A DNA stretch of 64,000 nt from Adiantum capillus-veneris (taxonomy: Eukaryota > Streptophyta > Polypodiopsida > Polypodiales > Pteridaceae): assembly GCA_014529385.2 (NCBI GenBank), contig CM043971.1, positions 31,947,209 through 32,011,208 of the forward strand, written 5' to 3'. Both the position numbers and the translations under genes were made by a program. Below, piece by piece: positions 22,208-35,599 of the stretch. Position 1 is the first letter of the stretch, and the number at the start of each line of letters is the position of its first letter. The notes below the pieces were generated by a model. The model worked only from the letters and a program-made list of their open reading frames with translations, was not told where the DNA came from and did not search any database.

Positions 22208-22450
22208 TAGTTGTCTCTATTTTTTCATAGGTGCTCTATAGGTATCATAGTACTAACATAGGTTTGTTTTTACAATCTAATGAAAATTTTCCATACATAA
22301 ATTGTCTTTTGAGGGACCTTAGGTGCCTATGTTTAGCTATCAATATTTTGTAGTTCTTAGTTGTCTTTAACACGTGCTCTATAGGTATCATAGTACAATC
22401 ATAGGTTCTTTTCTATGATCTAAACATAGGTCACAATTGTCTCTATTATG
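22208..22450. repeat. ~85-bp repeat field, right part
   Basis: Successive degenerate units of GTGCTCTATAGGTATCATAG, TAGGTTTGTTTCTACGATC and GTCACAATTGTCTCTATT. It is continuous in sequence type with 16420-16647 across the Ty3 insertion. Confidence 0.65.
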
Positions 22451-24348
22451 TCACAGGTGCTCTATAGGTATCATAGTATTATCGTAGGTTTGTTTCTACG
22501 ATACAAAGAAAGTTTTTTATACAACAATTGTCATTTGAGAGACCTTAGGTGCTTTTATACGTACTTTTGATCTGGCATAGGTTTTTCAACTGTAAGAGTC
22601 TTATGGTGTGCATATGGTCTCTTGAATACCTATGATGTCCAGGCCATAAGAACTTCTTAGTTATCTATGATGTCCAAAAGTACCTTTGTTGTCCATCATA
22701 GGTACTTTTGAACTCAAATAGAAACTTTTTCTTATGTCCATAGGTACCCCAAGCATACCTTAATCATCCCAAATTATTGACAACACCACGTCAAGAACCT
22801 GATAACCATTGTATAATGATTGAGAAGCTCACTATTTGAATAACCTTTCTACAAATGTTGCATTGTTGGTAGCAACCAAGGCACTCCCCGTGATGATGGT
22901 GAATGTTGTGCAAGTGTGAGTAACACAATACATGAGCTTGAATATCTATACTAATTTGAAGAAGGAACTTGGCACTTTTTGCCGACAACCAACAATATTG
23001 TGAGTAACACAATACATGAGCTTGAATATCTATACCGATTTGAAGAAGGAACTTGGCACTTTTTGCCAACAACCAACAATGGTCCATATCTTGAATTTTC
23101 TCAACATTCAAAAGCAAAGTGGTAAGTCACTTTATGCCTATTCTATCAAGATACACAAAGTTATTAACTATTTGGTGATGCAAACCATCCAAGTTAGCTG
23201 GTATAGTTTGAAACCTTTCTCCAGGGACTCAGTAATAATGATACATATATCAACATGGACTTGATGCCAGGACAAATGCTTGATAGTCTGGTTGAGCGAG
23301 TGGTGAAGACAGAGAGGCTCAAACACCCATTACACAGCTATATGGTTCAACTCTAAAAAATTCAAGATGAGTAGATTTCCAAATTGTGAGTTCCCAAAAG
23401 ACTCAACTAATGAGAGGCACAAAGAGGAGTATAGGCCACAGGTGCTCTATAAGTATCATAGTACTATCGCAGGTCTGTTTCTACAATCCAAAGAAAATTT
23501 TTAATACAGCAATCGTCCTTTGAGAGACCTTAGGTGCTTTTATAGGTACTTTTAATCTGGCAAGGGTATTTTCAATTGTAAGAGTCTTATGATGTGCATT
23601 GGTCTCTTGAAGTACCTATGATGTCCATGCCATAAGAACTTCTTAATTATCTATGATGTCCAAAAGTCCCTTTGCTATCCATAGGTACTTTTGTACTCAG
23701 ATAGAAACTTTTGCTTATGTCCATAGGTACCCCAAGAATACCTTAAGCATCCCAAATTATTGACAACACCACGCCAAGAACCTGATAACCATTGTATAAT
23801 AATTGAGCAACTCACTATTTGAATAACCTTCTTGCAAATGTTGCAGTGTTGATAGCAACCAAGGAGTTATAGTGAAATGTACATTCCCTTTGATGATGGT
23901 GAATGTTGTGCAAGTGTGAATAACACAATACATGGGCTTGAATACCTATACCAATTTGAAGAAGAAACTTAGCACTTTTTCCAGCAACCAACAATGGTCC
24001 ATATCTTGAATTTTCTCAACAATAAAAAGCAAAGTGGTAAGTCACTTTATGCCTATTCTATCGAGATACACAAGGTTATTAACTGGCTGGTGTTGCAAAC
24101 CATCCAAGCTAGCAGGTATAGTTTGAAACCTTTCTCCGAGGACTCAATAATAATGATACATATATCAACATGGACTTGATGCCAGGACAAAAGCTTTATA
24201 GTCTAGCTCAGCGAGTGGTGAAGACAGAGAGGCTCAAGACACCCATTACACAGGTATATGGTTCGAATCTGAACAATTCAAGATGAGTAGATTTCCAAAT
24301 TGTGAGTTCCCAAAAGACTCAACTAATGAGAGGCCCAAAGAGGAGTAG
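22451..24348. repeat. ~1-kb tandem duplication of a non-coding or decayed segment
   Basis: Copy 1 is about 22451-23433 and copy 2 about 23434-24348. Anchor words such as CAGGTGCTCTAT, TAGGTACCCCAAG and AACCTGATAACCATTGTATAAT are offset by 983-985 bp; later words by about 915 bp, because copy 1 alone carries an extra 84-bp duplication. Short open pieces (GKSLYAYSIKIHKVINYLV against GKSLYAYSIEIHKVINWLV) suggest an old gag-like coding origin that I cannot identify. Confidence 0.8.
22916..23083. repeat. 84-bp tandem duplication within copy 1
   Basis: GTGAGTAACACAATACATGA ... ACAACCAACAAT occurs at 22916 and again at 23000. The second large copy has it once (from about 23915), so this duplication came after the ~1-kb duplication. 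Confidence 0.85.
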
Positions 24349-25468
<1,120 letters not shown>

Positions 25469-25839
25469 CAAGTCGACAGCCGTTGCTGCATGCCGGCCTT
25501 TTGCGTGCAGGTGATGGCAGGATCAGGTCACAGGCTTCTCATATCATTCACGCCATTTTCTTTTGGGCACTGCCAATTCGGCACGTGTCCCTTCCTACTG
25601 TCTGCGAACTTGTGCGTTCGGGAAAAACAAAATTTCTTTTCTTGAATTTGCCAAGAGGAAATTTTTACAAATAAGGATAATTTTTTTATTTCTTGTACTA
25701 TTTTTTATTTTATGCACTATTTTTCTCTATTTCGGCACCAAATTTCTCCTTAAGCGCTTGCCGGCAACTGAACCGGCATTTTCGAAATCGAAAACGGCAC
25801 GATAATAAGTTGAGACAGATTTTTCTCGAACAATGGAAC

Positions 25840-26002
<163 letters not shown>

Positions 26003-26021
26003 GTAGAGAGCACATGAGGCG

Positions 26022-26873
<852 letters not shown>

Positions 26874-27064
26874 AGAGCTTGAGCTTGCAACATTGTTCAG
26901 GAAAAATCATCATCCGAATCTCACACAATTTTAAGAGGAAATTTTGAAAATTTGACCTCATTTTCAATATTTTTACACTATCTTTGTCAAAAAGGAGACG
27001 GAAAATTTCCTTTTCCTCTTGCTCTCAAGCGACATTTTTGAATTTGAGAGTGTCACGAATGTAA

Positions 27065-27326
27065 GGCTGGGTTCACACTGAACTGGCGGAAGAAACAAGG
27101 TTTCCTAAATGTGCCGCCACCTAGTGTGAACTGTGTGGAGGAGGAAAAGTGAAAAAGTGAAGGGGGCTGAGAGACGCCATCAACTCTTCTGAGGGGGGGG
27201 GAGAGGGGTCGGAAGAAAAATGGAGGGCCCGGCGGAAGAGTGCCTCAACTCCAACCAATTAAATTTTGCCATGGAAGAAGAACGCCCCTTTCCTTTTTTC
27301 TTCCGCCGCCTAGTGTGAACCCACCC
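27065..27326. mobile_element. Tourist-like MITE (PIF/Harbinger type)
   Basis: A 262-bp non-coding segment. The left end GGCTGGGTTCACACT and the reverse complement of the right end GGGTGGGTTCACACT are 15-bp terminal inverted repeats with one mismatch. Inverted similarity continues further inward (GGCGGAAGAAA). The 3-bp TAA flanks both ends (27062-27064 and 27327-27329). TAA/TTA duplications and G-rich termini are typical of Tourist MITEs moved by PIF/Harbinger transposase. Confidence 0.85.
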
Positions 27327-27355
27327 TAAGCTGAGACCAGGGCTTGCCAGAACCT

Positions 27356-27638
27356 GGTAGACATGTAGTAGTGTTAGTGTGTATACGCGCTTCACCAGGG
27401 GCACTTTTCTCCCACTGGGTTTTTCCCCTTGGACATCTGGTGTGAAAGGACACCTTATCTCTTAGGGTTTCATATAAGCTTTGTAGCTCTGAGTTTGTAT
27501 ACACTATTATTCTAATACAGAGAGAGAGAGAGAGACTACAGAGATCTCGTACGCAAGCTCTGTGTCTTCTCCTTCTCCATCTTCTTCCTACTCTGAGTTG
27601 TTGTCCTCCTTCTGTTTCCTGTTTCATCATCTTCAACA
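27356..27638 (+). repeat. 5' LTR of the copia element
   Basis: 283 bp ending CTTCAACA. Its first base is G where the 3' LTR has T (GGTAGACATG against TGTAGACATG). It contains a TATA-like CATATAAGC at ~27471 and a short GA tract, and a CT-rich segment follows. Confidence 0.93.
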
Positions 27639-27640
27639 AT

Positions 27641-27652
27641 TGGTATCAGAGC
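27641..27652 (+). promoter_or_regulatory. Primer-binding site of the copia element
   Basis: TGGTATCAGAGC, a perfect 12-base match to the 3'-end complement of plant initiator tRNA-Met, two bases after the LTR. Confidence 0.93.
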
Positions 27653-28037
27653 AAGGTGATTTCCAAAGCCTCTACTTGCGTTTTCGCGTCCGCGCGCGCA
27701 ATCGCAGTTTTCAGGCAGTTTTCGAAAAATTTTCTCGTGGGAGCATCCTCGACGTTCCGGGGGTATTCTGAATAGGTGACCTGGCGTTTTACCCCCCTTT
27801 CGAAGCCGTTCGAGCCCTCAAAATTTTGTTCTGAGCAGCGTAGCAGAAGTTACTTTTCGGAGGCGTTTAGATCAAGAGGGTGTGCTTCTTGACAGATTTT
27901 CTTCAGGTAAACAGTTCTTTTGGGAAGCAGCTTGTCTTAGCTTTGTGCTGAGATTTTGTGTAGAGTTTTTCTTGGATTGGAGAGGAGATTTGTGAATCTC
28001 TTGGAGGTTCTTTTGCTCTCTTGTGTGCATCCACAGT

Positions 28038-31000
28038 ATGGCTCAATCTACGGAGAAAGAGATTTTTGGTGCGTTTACATCCGAAGACAAATTGGATGGT
28101 ACCAACTATTCTCTTTGGTCTTTTATGGCCAAAAATGTTTTGGTTGGTAAAGGATTGTGGGATTATGTATCTGGAGATGAATTTCGTCCAGGTAGCATTG
28201 CACCTGCCACGCCTGGTCGTGGTGCAACTGTTGGTGCAGGACCCTCACAAGTCACTCCAGAGCAAAAGAGATGGGATACTAAAGATGCACAGGCTATGGT
28301 TGTGATTGCCTTAACCATAAAGAGGACAATCACACCACATATCAGATCTTGCAGAACTTCTGAGGATGCTTGGAACACTCTGCAAGCTATGTTTGGAGGA
28401 AGAAATGCTGCCAGAATAGAGTTTTTGAAGAAACAACTTGACAAAATACAAATGGACGAAGGTGACGATATCGTCGAGCATCTTACAAAAATCAGGGATC
28501 TTAAAGAGCAATTGCTTAGCATTGATGAAGTGACTCCAGAGAAGGACTTGGTTTCCAAAACACTCAATTCACTACCACCATCTTATTTGACTTTTCAGAC
28601 TCTATCTTTGCGAGCTAATCCTGAGCCTCTTCATTTTGAAGAGTTAGTGGCTTTGCTATTGCAGGAGGATCAATCACGTAAGAACAAGTCTTTACAGGTG
28701 GATGGTATGGATCATACTCTTGTTGTACAGAACAAAAACAAGGGTAAAGAGAGTGCTCATTACTCCAAGTCTGGTGCAGGACAGTCTTCAGAGAAGTCTA
28801 AAGGTGATTCCGACAAGTCCAAGAAGAAAGGTAAATGTCACTACTGCAAGAAACCTGGTCACTACATTAGTGAGTGTAAAAAGCGAATTGCTAAAGAAAA
28901 GAAGAAAGAGTCAAGTTTGGTTGTTTCAGCTTCTGGTGATTCTTCTACAGCTAAAGAAGAGTCTACAAACTTTGTGCAGGATTCTTATGCTTTTGTAGTA
29001 TGCTCAGATTTTTCTGCTTACAGTGTTGACGAGACACAAATGATTTAGTACTTTGATAGTGGTGCATCCAGGCATATTACTCCAAGGAAGGATTTGTTTT
29101 GTTCATTGGATGCAGCTCCAGCTGGAAAGAAGGTGACATGTGCAAATAATGCTTCTTATCCAATCAAAGGTGTTGGTAAGATTTTGATTACCATTTCAGA
29201 TGGTTCAGATTTATGCTTGCCAGATGTCTTATATGTTCCAGGGATCAAGAAGAATTTGTTGTCTGTATCCTCTCTTGCAAAAAATGGTCTTCGGGTCATT
29301 TTTGAGGATGGCAGATGTGTTGTACGAGATTGAGAGAATGGTTATTCTCTTATCACTACAGGTACGCTGGAAAATGGACTATTTGTGCTAGATCGTTATG
29401 AAAAGCAAATTCAGGTATGTATTGCAGAAACAAAGACTCGGGCCATGCAGGATGCTGAGTTGTGGCATGCTAGATTTGGGCATGTTGGTTATGGCACTTT
29501 GATGACTTTACAACGTTATAATATGGTGCATGATTTGTCTTTATTGGAGATGCCACCAAGACATGTATGTGAAGGTTGCGTTCTTAGAAAGATGCACAGA
29601 TTTGCATTTTCGCAGGATGGTTCAGTTAGAGGGACACGAAAGTTGCAGCTTGTACACAGTGATGTATGTGGTCCTATGAGGACGCCATCTATAGGAAACA
29701 ACCTTTATTTTGTGACCTTCATTGATGACTTTTCCAGGTTTTGTTGGGTGTATCCACTCAAAGCAAAGTCAGATGTGTTTGCAGTTTTTCAACATTATGT
29801 CGCCATGGTCGAAAATGAAACAGGTTGCAAAGTACAGACTCTTCGTACCGATCGAGGAGGTGAATACATGTCAGGTGCATTTAAGGATTTTTTGGGAAAG
29901 AAAGGCATTAAACACCAATGCACTATGCCATACACACCACAATAGAATGGTGTTGCAGAAAGGAAGAACAGGTCTTTAATGGAGACGGCTAGATGTATGC
30001 TCAAGGCTAAGAGTTTGCCTCATAAGCTATGGATGGAGGCAGTTGCTTGTGCAGCACATGTTTTGAATAGGTGTCCTACTCGTGCCTTGAAGACCATTAC
30101 TCCATATGAAGTTTGGTATGATAGAAAACCTTCAGTCAGTTATCTTCGTGTTTTTGGTTGTCTTGCTTATGCTCACATCCCTCAACAGTTACGTGGAAGC
30201 TTGATGATAAGGCAATCAAATGTATATTTGTGGGGTACAGTAGTGGAAGTAAAGATTATAGACTTTACAATCCTCCTACAAACAAGATTTTTGAAAGTCG
30301 TGATGTAATTTTTGCAGAAATTACTGCTCAACCTATGGTTGCTTTTGATGCACTGCATATGTAGACACATGATGTATTTGAAGATTTGCTTCCTTCTTTT
30401 GTGGAGAATCAAGAATCACAACAGGTTGATAATCTTGATCAATCTTTTGATCAGCATGTGACACCTCATGATGTAGAGGAAATTGTGCGTGAAGAGCAAG
30501 AAGTTCTCAGGGAAGAAAGAACCTTGCCTAAATGGGTTCAGAAAACTTTGCAGAATAGCAAGTTGGATGCACCGTTGCCACGAAAAACACGTGCTGGTAC
30601 TACTTTTGGTAGAGAGCAAGTAGATTTGGCTTGCTTTAGCACTCTTTGTGATGCAGATGAGCCTGATTCCTTTGAATAAGTTTTAGAGTGTGTTCAGTGG
30701 AAAGATGCTATGCAGCAAGAAATTGATTCTATTCATAAGAATCATACATGGGATCTAGTGGACTTGCCTACAGGTAAAAAGCCTATTGGTACAAAGTGGG
30801 TTTTTAAGGTAAAAAGGAAACAAGATGGTACTGTTGACAGGTACAAAGCAAGGCTTGTGGCAAAAGGCTATGCGCAACAGAAAGGCATAGATTATGATGA
30901 AACCTTTGCTCCTACTTCTCGTGCGTCCACAGTCAGATCACTAGTTGCAATTGCTGCTCATCATGGTTGGAAAGTACATCAGTTGGATATCAAAACTGCT

Positions 31001-32209
31001 TTTTTGAATGGTGATTTGCAGGAAGAAGTTTATGTAAGTCAACCAAGTGGTTTTGTTGTAAAAGGTCAAGAGCAAAAGGTATGTAGATTGCGTAAAGCTT
31101 TGTATGGTCTCAAACAGGATCCAAGAGCATGGTATGAGAAGATACATACTTATTTGATTGGCCAGGGATTTCAGAATAGTCCAACAGAAAGTACTTTGTA
31201 TGTCAAAAAGAGAGATGGACTTCTCATTATGCTAACACTTTATGTGCATGATATGCTTCTTACAGGTAATACTGCAGATGAAATTGAAGCGTTTAAAGAT
31301 GCTTTGAGAAAAACCTTTGAGATGTCTGATCTTGGTTTGCTACATTATTACTTGGGTATTCAGTTTGTGCAATCAGAAGATGGCATATACATGTTGCACG
31401 CAAAATATTTGCATAACATTTTGGACAAGTTTGGTATGCAAAATTGTAAGCCAATCTCTACACCCGTAGAAACTGGATCAAAGTTGAGCATGCATGATGC
31501 TGGAGAACCTTTTGATGTACATACTTATGCAGCAGCCGTTGGTTGCTTGATATATTTGGCAGGCAACACTCGTCCAGACATTCAATTTGGGGTTTCACAA
31601 GTAAGCAGATTTATGCACAGCCCAGGTATGCATCATTGGCAGGCTGTGAAGCGCATACTTTGTTACCTTTCAGGTACCCCTAATCTTGCCATGTTCTTTC
31701 CAAGGGGGGATATGTATGGAAAGCACAGTTCTATGTAGCTTCTTGGTTACAGCGATTCAGATTGGGCTGGTGATTTTGACACACGACATTCCACAAGTGG
31801 TAATTGTTTTTTCTTGGGAAATGCATGTATATCTTGGCTAAGCAAGAAGCAACCCACAGTGGCTACATCAACTTGTGAAGCTGAGTACAGGGCAGCTTTC
31901 ACGGCAACAGTTGATTGTGTATGGATACGCAGGTTATTGGCAGATCTTTGTGAGTGTCAACAGGCACCCACTACCATTTTCACTGACAGTCAGAGTGCTA
32001 TGGCAGTTGCAAGGAATCCAGTATTTCATGCAAGAACAAAACACATAGAGGTTCACTACCACTATGTCAGGGAAAGGCTACATGCAGGGGAGATCACACT
32101 AACTTACTGTCCTACACAGGATAACATTGCAGATCTATTTACGAAGGCGTTATCACGAGAAAAGTTTGAAGCTTTCCGAAAAGCTTTGGGCTTACTCTCA
32201 TACACATGA
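28038..32209 (+). pseudogene. Copia gag-pol polyprotein with six in-frame stops and one frameshift
   Basis: The ATG at 28038 (MAQSTEKEIFGAFTSEDKLD) opens Gag, with zinc knuckle CHYCKKPGHYISEC at ~28835. Protease FDSGASRHIT follows at 29052, the pre-integrase finger WHARFGHVGYG...CEGC at ~29460-29580, then the integrase core (HSDVCGP, RTDRGGEY and VAERKN). RT covers 30710-31400 (YKARLVAKGYAQQKGIDY, LDIKTAFLNGDL) and RNase H 31740-32209 ([20 protein letters not shown]). In-frame stops are TAG at 29046, TGA at 29331, TAG at 29943, TAG at 30362, TAA at 30677 and TAG at 31736. A single-base loss near 30200 shifts the frame. The RT motif reads YVHDML where YVDDML is expected, so a catalytic Asp is His. 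The gene is non-autonomous, though the RNA could still be mobilised in trans. Confidence 0.93.
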
Positions 32210-32243
32210 TGATCTGCTACCTTGTACAGATTCACACTATCAC

Positions 32244-32256
32244 TACAGGGGGGATT
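32244..32256 (+). promoter_or_regulatory. Polypurine tract of the copia element
   Basis: AGGGGGGATT directly precedes the 3' LTR start, the standard plus-strand primer position. Confidence 0.8.
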
Positions 32257-32537
32257 TGTAGACATGTAGTAGTGTTAGTGTGTATACGCGCTTCACCAGG
32301 GGCACTTTTCTCCCACTGGGTTTTTCCCCCTGGACATCTGGTGTGAAAGGACACCTTATCTCTTAGGGTTTCATATAAGCTTTGTAGCTCTGAGTTTGTA
32401 TACACTATTATTCTAATACAGAGAGAGAGAGAGACTACAGAGATCTCGTACGCAAGCTCTGTGTCTTCTCCTTCTCCATCTTCTTCCTACTCTGAGTTGT
32501 TGTCTTCCTTCTGTTTCCTGTTTCATCATCTTCAACA
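32257..32537 (+). repeat. 3' LTR of the copia element
   Basis: 281 bp, TGTAGACATG to CTTCAACA, nearly identical to 27356-27638, followed by target duplication AACCT. Confidence 0.93.
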
Positions 32538-32542
32538 AACCT

Positions 32543-34370
32543 AACCAAAGACTTCTACTGATAGCCGTTTTTTGGCTCTCCATAATTGCCATAGTAAGTT
32601 ACCTCACCCTACCAAAACCACCCAAACACTGTGGCTATCCCTACCATTTCACTGTACATAGGCGTGTGTGAGTTAGGGGGCTTTTCCCATATGTTCTTAA
32701 AATCCTCAGCTAGCTAGTCACTGGGCTAGTTGAGCCAAAAAAAATAAAAAAATAAAAGTATATTATGGCCTCTTTGTGTGTAAATATTTCATTGTATATA
32801 TGGCCTAAATATAGGGATTTTTTATAATTATTTTGGTATTTTATTTAAATATTTCTACTTAGGTGTGTGTTTTATTAAACCTGTGTATGCCTTCTTTCAT
32901 CCTCTTACACCATAAGTATATTTTGCCAATGTGTAGATACTCTAACCTCATATTTTTCTTTTATACGAATCACCCCCACATTTTCACCCTCAGCCTCGTG
33001 AAAACAAAAAAATTGATTTCTACTCATTGGTCACGTTTATTATATTATTTACTTGCATACCTTTTCCTCTTTCACCCAAAATAATACAAAGAGGGACCAT
33101 ATCATATGATTCCAATATCTTTCCATATCCATAATTCCTCCATATTTTTATTATTATTTTTACTCATTATTCTAACACCATGTGCTCATTGAGCTAAAGT
33201 CCATGAATAGTTCATACACTAGTCCCACCATGTATATATTTCTTTATTCACCAATAATCCTCCTCTAATCCTCCTCCATGCATGGGTCAAGGACAACTTG
33301 GATGCTTTGTATTATGATATGACAAAGGAGGGGCTCACTCTTGGATGCATTGTACAAATTCAACAAAGGAGGGGGCCACTAAAAGACTTTTGCAAGCATA
33401 AAAACAGGCTTTTTGGTCAGAATTTTGGCACCTATCTCCAATCCGAATTTGGAGCGGTGGTCAAAAGAGAAAATGTAGCCCACGCTTTGAATAATCACCT
33501 CAAATTTTTTCATGATTTTTGGAGTAACCACTGGTGAGCTATGATTTTTTGAGTGGACCCCAGTCTCCCCACTTTTCTCACAAGTAGCCCATAGTCTTCT
33601 CTCACCTCTTTCCAGACTTCTACACACACACACACACACACATTCCTCTCAATCCCTCACTCAAACCTGCACCTTCAATGGTTTCTCTCACCTTCTTCAC
33701 CATTAACCTCCCCTCTTACTTCCATAGCTCTCATATGAGCTCTCCATGTACATACACCATCTCTATGCCTCTCTCTATTATCTCCAAAGTACAATTCCAT
33801 CTTACTCCTTATATATATACATACATTCAGCATGTGTACCATGCTTAACCTCTGCAAATCAAGAGATCTCATCAACGGAATTACCATTTTCATCACGATA
33901 ATCAACCTTGGCAGCGGTGGCGTAAAGAAGGAAAGACGAAGAAGAAGATCGATAGTCATTTTGAGAACCTACACAAGTAAGTCCAAAACTTCTTCAAGCT
34001 TCACCATCACAAGGATTTTCTCACTTCATTCAACCATCTTACTTCAACCATCCACCTCATTCTACCCATTGTAAATGTAACATTAACTTTCTAGTGATTA
34101 CTAACACTAACCACTAACATACTAACACAAAATAGCATTGACCTAACCATAAAAGACACCTCACCTCAAGACATGTACAAAGTAACTCTCTCTCTCTCTC
34201 TCCTTACTTAAAACTTTACTTTCACCTTATCTACCATCAATAATGCTCTCTTTTGAGACCACACCCATGACTCAAACAGACAAAGAAGGCCCGCAATGTT
34301 TTGATATTCAAAAAAAATCATAATCTTGATTTATTAGCTTGTAAATTAGGATTTCCAATAATCTTAATGA
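32543..34370. other. No gene seen; AT-rich intergenic DNA
   Basis: Only short, unsupported open frames. A minor CA tract lies at ~33624-33642. Confidence 0.5.
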
Positions 34371-34382
34371 GGGGTCTCCAAC

Positions 34383-34602
34383 CTATAAATAGGCCCCTCT
34401 CCTTCTTGTAAAACAACCTCCAACATCTCACATAGCACCCCAACACTCTATGCGTGAGGAGAGACTTAGGTGTAGCAACCACTTGTGAGCTTCACTCTTG
34501 GTGTGAGAGAAGCTTTCAAGCTACACATTGCAAGTGAGAGAGCGTGAGTTCCACAAATCTCAAAACCACTATTGTATATGCTCCTTCATCATCAATAAAT
34601 TG
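34383..34602 (+). promoter_or_regulatory. Promoter-like block with strong TATA box and downstream AATAAA, possible solo LTR
   Basis: CCTATAAATAGG at ~34383 is a near-ideal plant TATA box. About 30 bases on, GTAAAACAACC is a plausible start, and AATAAA follows at ~34596. This TATA to poly(A) spacing is typical of an LTR U3-R-U5. I did not find paired ends, a second LTR or a primer site, so a solo LTR or an unrelated promoter are both possible. A (GT)n tract follows at 34813-34843. Confidence 0.3.
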
Positions 34603-34811
34603 AGGTTTGGTGCATCAAAGGCGTTATTCGACGTTCGAATCTTCGTCCTTCCATTTGTGCAATACGGTTTGGTGAATTCAAGGTGACTTGTGTATTTTGA
34701 GTTTCTATCGGTTGATCTTGATTTTACAAAGTGTTTTAGTGTGTTTTTCATTGCTAATTTTGTGTCCATTGTAAGAGGGTATTGTGGTGAGGGGTCTCCC
34801 ACACCCTAAGA

Positions 34812-34846
<35 letters not shown>

Positions 34847-35599
34847 GGAAATGTTTAGCATTCACTAAGCATTGAGCAAGTTTTGTACAAGCTCTTCAAT
34901 AGCAACATAACGAACCATCTCCATTTGCAAGTCACAAATAAGGTATTACGCAAGATCCTTTCCTCTCTCTCTCTTCCCTTTGCTCTAGCTCTCTCTGGTC
35001 CATTTTGTGTGTGTCTTGGTGTGAGGTTGCTTGTGTGTGTTGTGTGGTGCATCTTCTTGGTTGTGCCAAAATCTCTCTTGCGTCATAGTTCGCATACCAT
35101 AACTAGGTGGTGCCCCTATCTTGTTTGGGTTTGGCTGTGGGTTTGTTGTTTTGTTGTGCTTGTGGTTGTTCCAGCCCCAATTGAGCAGCACGGGAGCCTT
35201 GAGGGGTGTTTAGAGGTCGCCTTTCTTGTTACCCGCCCCGGACTGCCTCACTACCAATGCCTTAGGTCCAAGAAGGTCACTTATTAAAATTCAAGATTTA
35301 AAAGTAAGCAATCAAACGTCACAATGGAAGAGGAATTAAACCCTGTCTAAGTGTAACACTAGCGATGGGGGGCTAGCTTCGCCCAGAGTAGGCGCTAGGG
35401 AGTGTCCTTTGAGGCCACATCCCCTCCTCTCTTTTGATGACCTCTCCCCTTTTGCATGCGCACTTATCCCCTAATGCATGGCACCCCGCGAACCTACTCC
35501 CTCATTGTACCCTCGTCCTCCCGAACTCTCCCTGCGCAAGCGAAGCTTGTAAGCTCTCCTTGTACCAAGAAGTTCTTCTGGCACTCCCCTAGGGTTTGG

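Larger units (their letters stand above)
27356..32537 (+). mobile_element. Full-length Ty1/copia LTR retrotransposon
   Basis: LTRs 27356-27638 and 32257-32537, primer site at 27641, gag-protease-integrase-RT-RNase H order (copia type), polypurine tract before the 3' LTR, and the 5-bp target duplication AACCT (27351-27355 and 32538-32542). By eye the LTRs differ by three substitutions and one GA-unit slip, indicating a recent insertion. Yet the coding region carries six in-frame stops, one frameshift and a damaged RT active site. Confidence 0.95.

Noticed and set aside
28038-32209. In-frame stops in the copia element rescued by RNA editing or stop reassignment
   Set aside because: U-to-C editing that repairs stops is known from organelle transcripts of some land plants, not nuclear retroelements. 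A frameshift and a lost RT Asp also mark it as defective.
33298-33639. Overlapping frames of 79-86 codons in the AT-rich spacer
   Set aside because: No motif, both strands open by chance, no splice or promoter context.
34383-34860. Complete LTR retrotransposon beginning at the TATA block
   Set aside because: No second LTR, primer site or coding region was found. Kept only as a promoter-like block.
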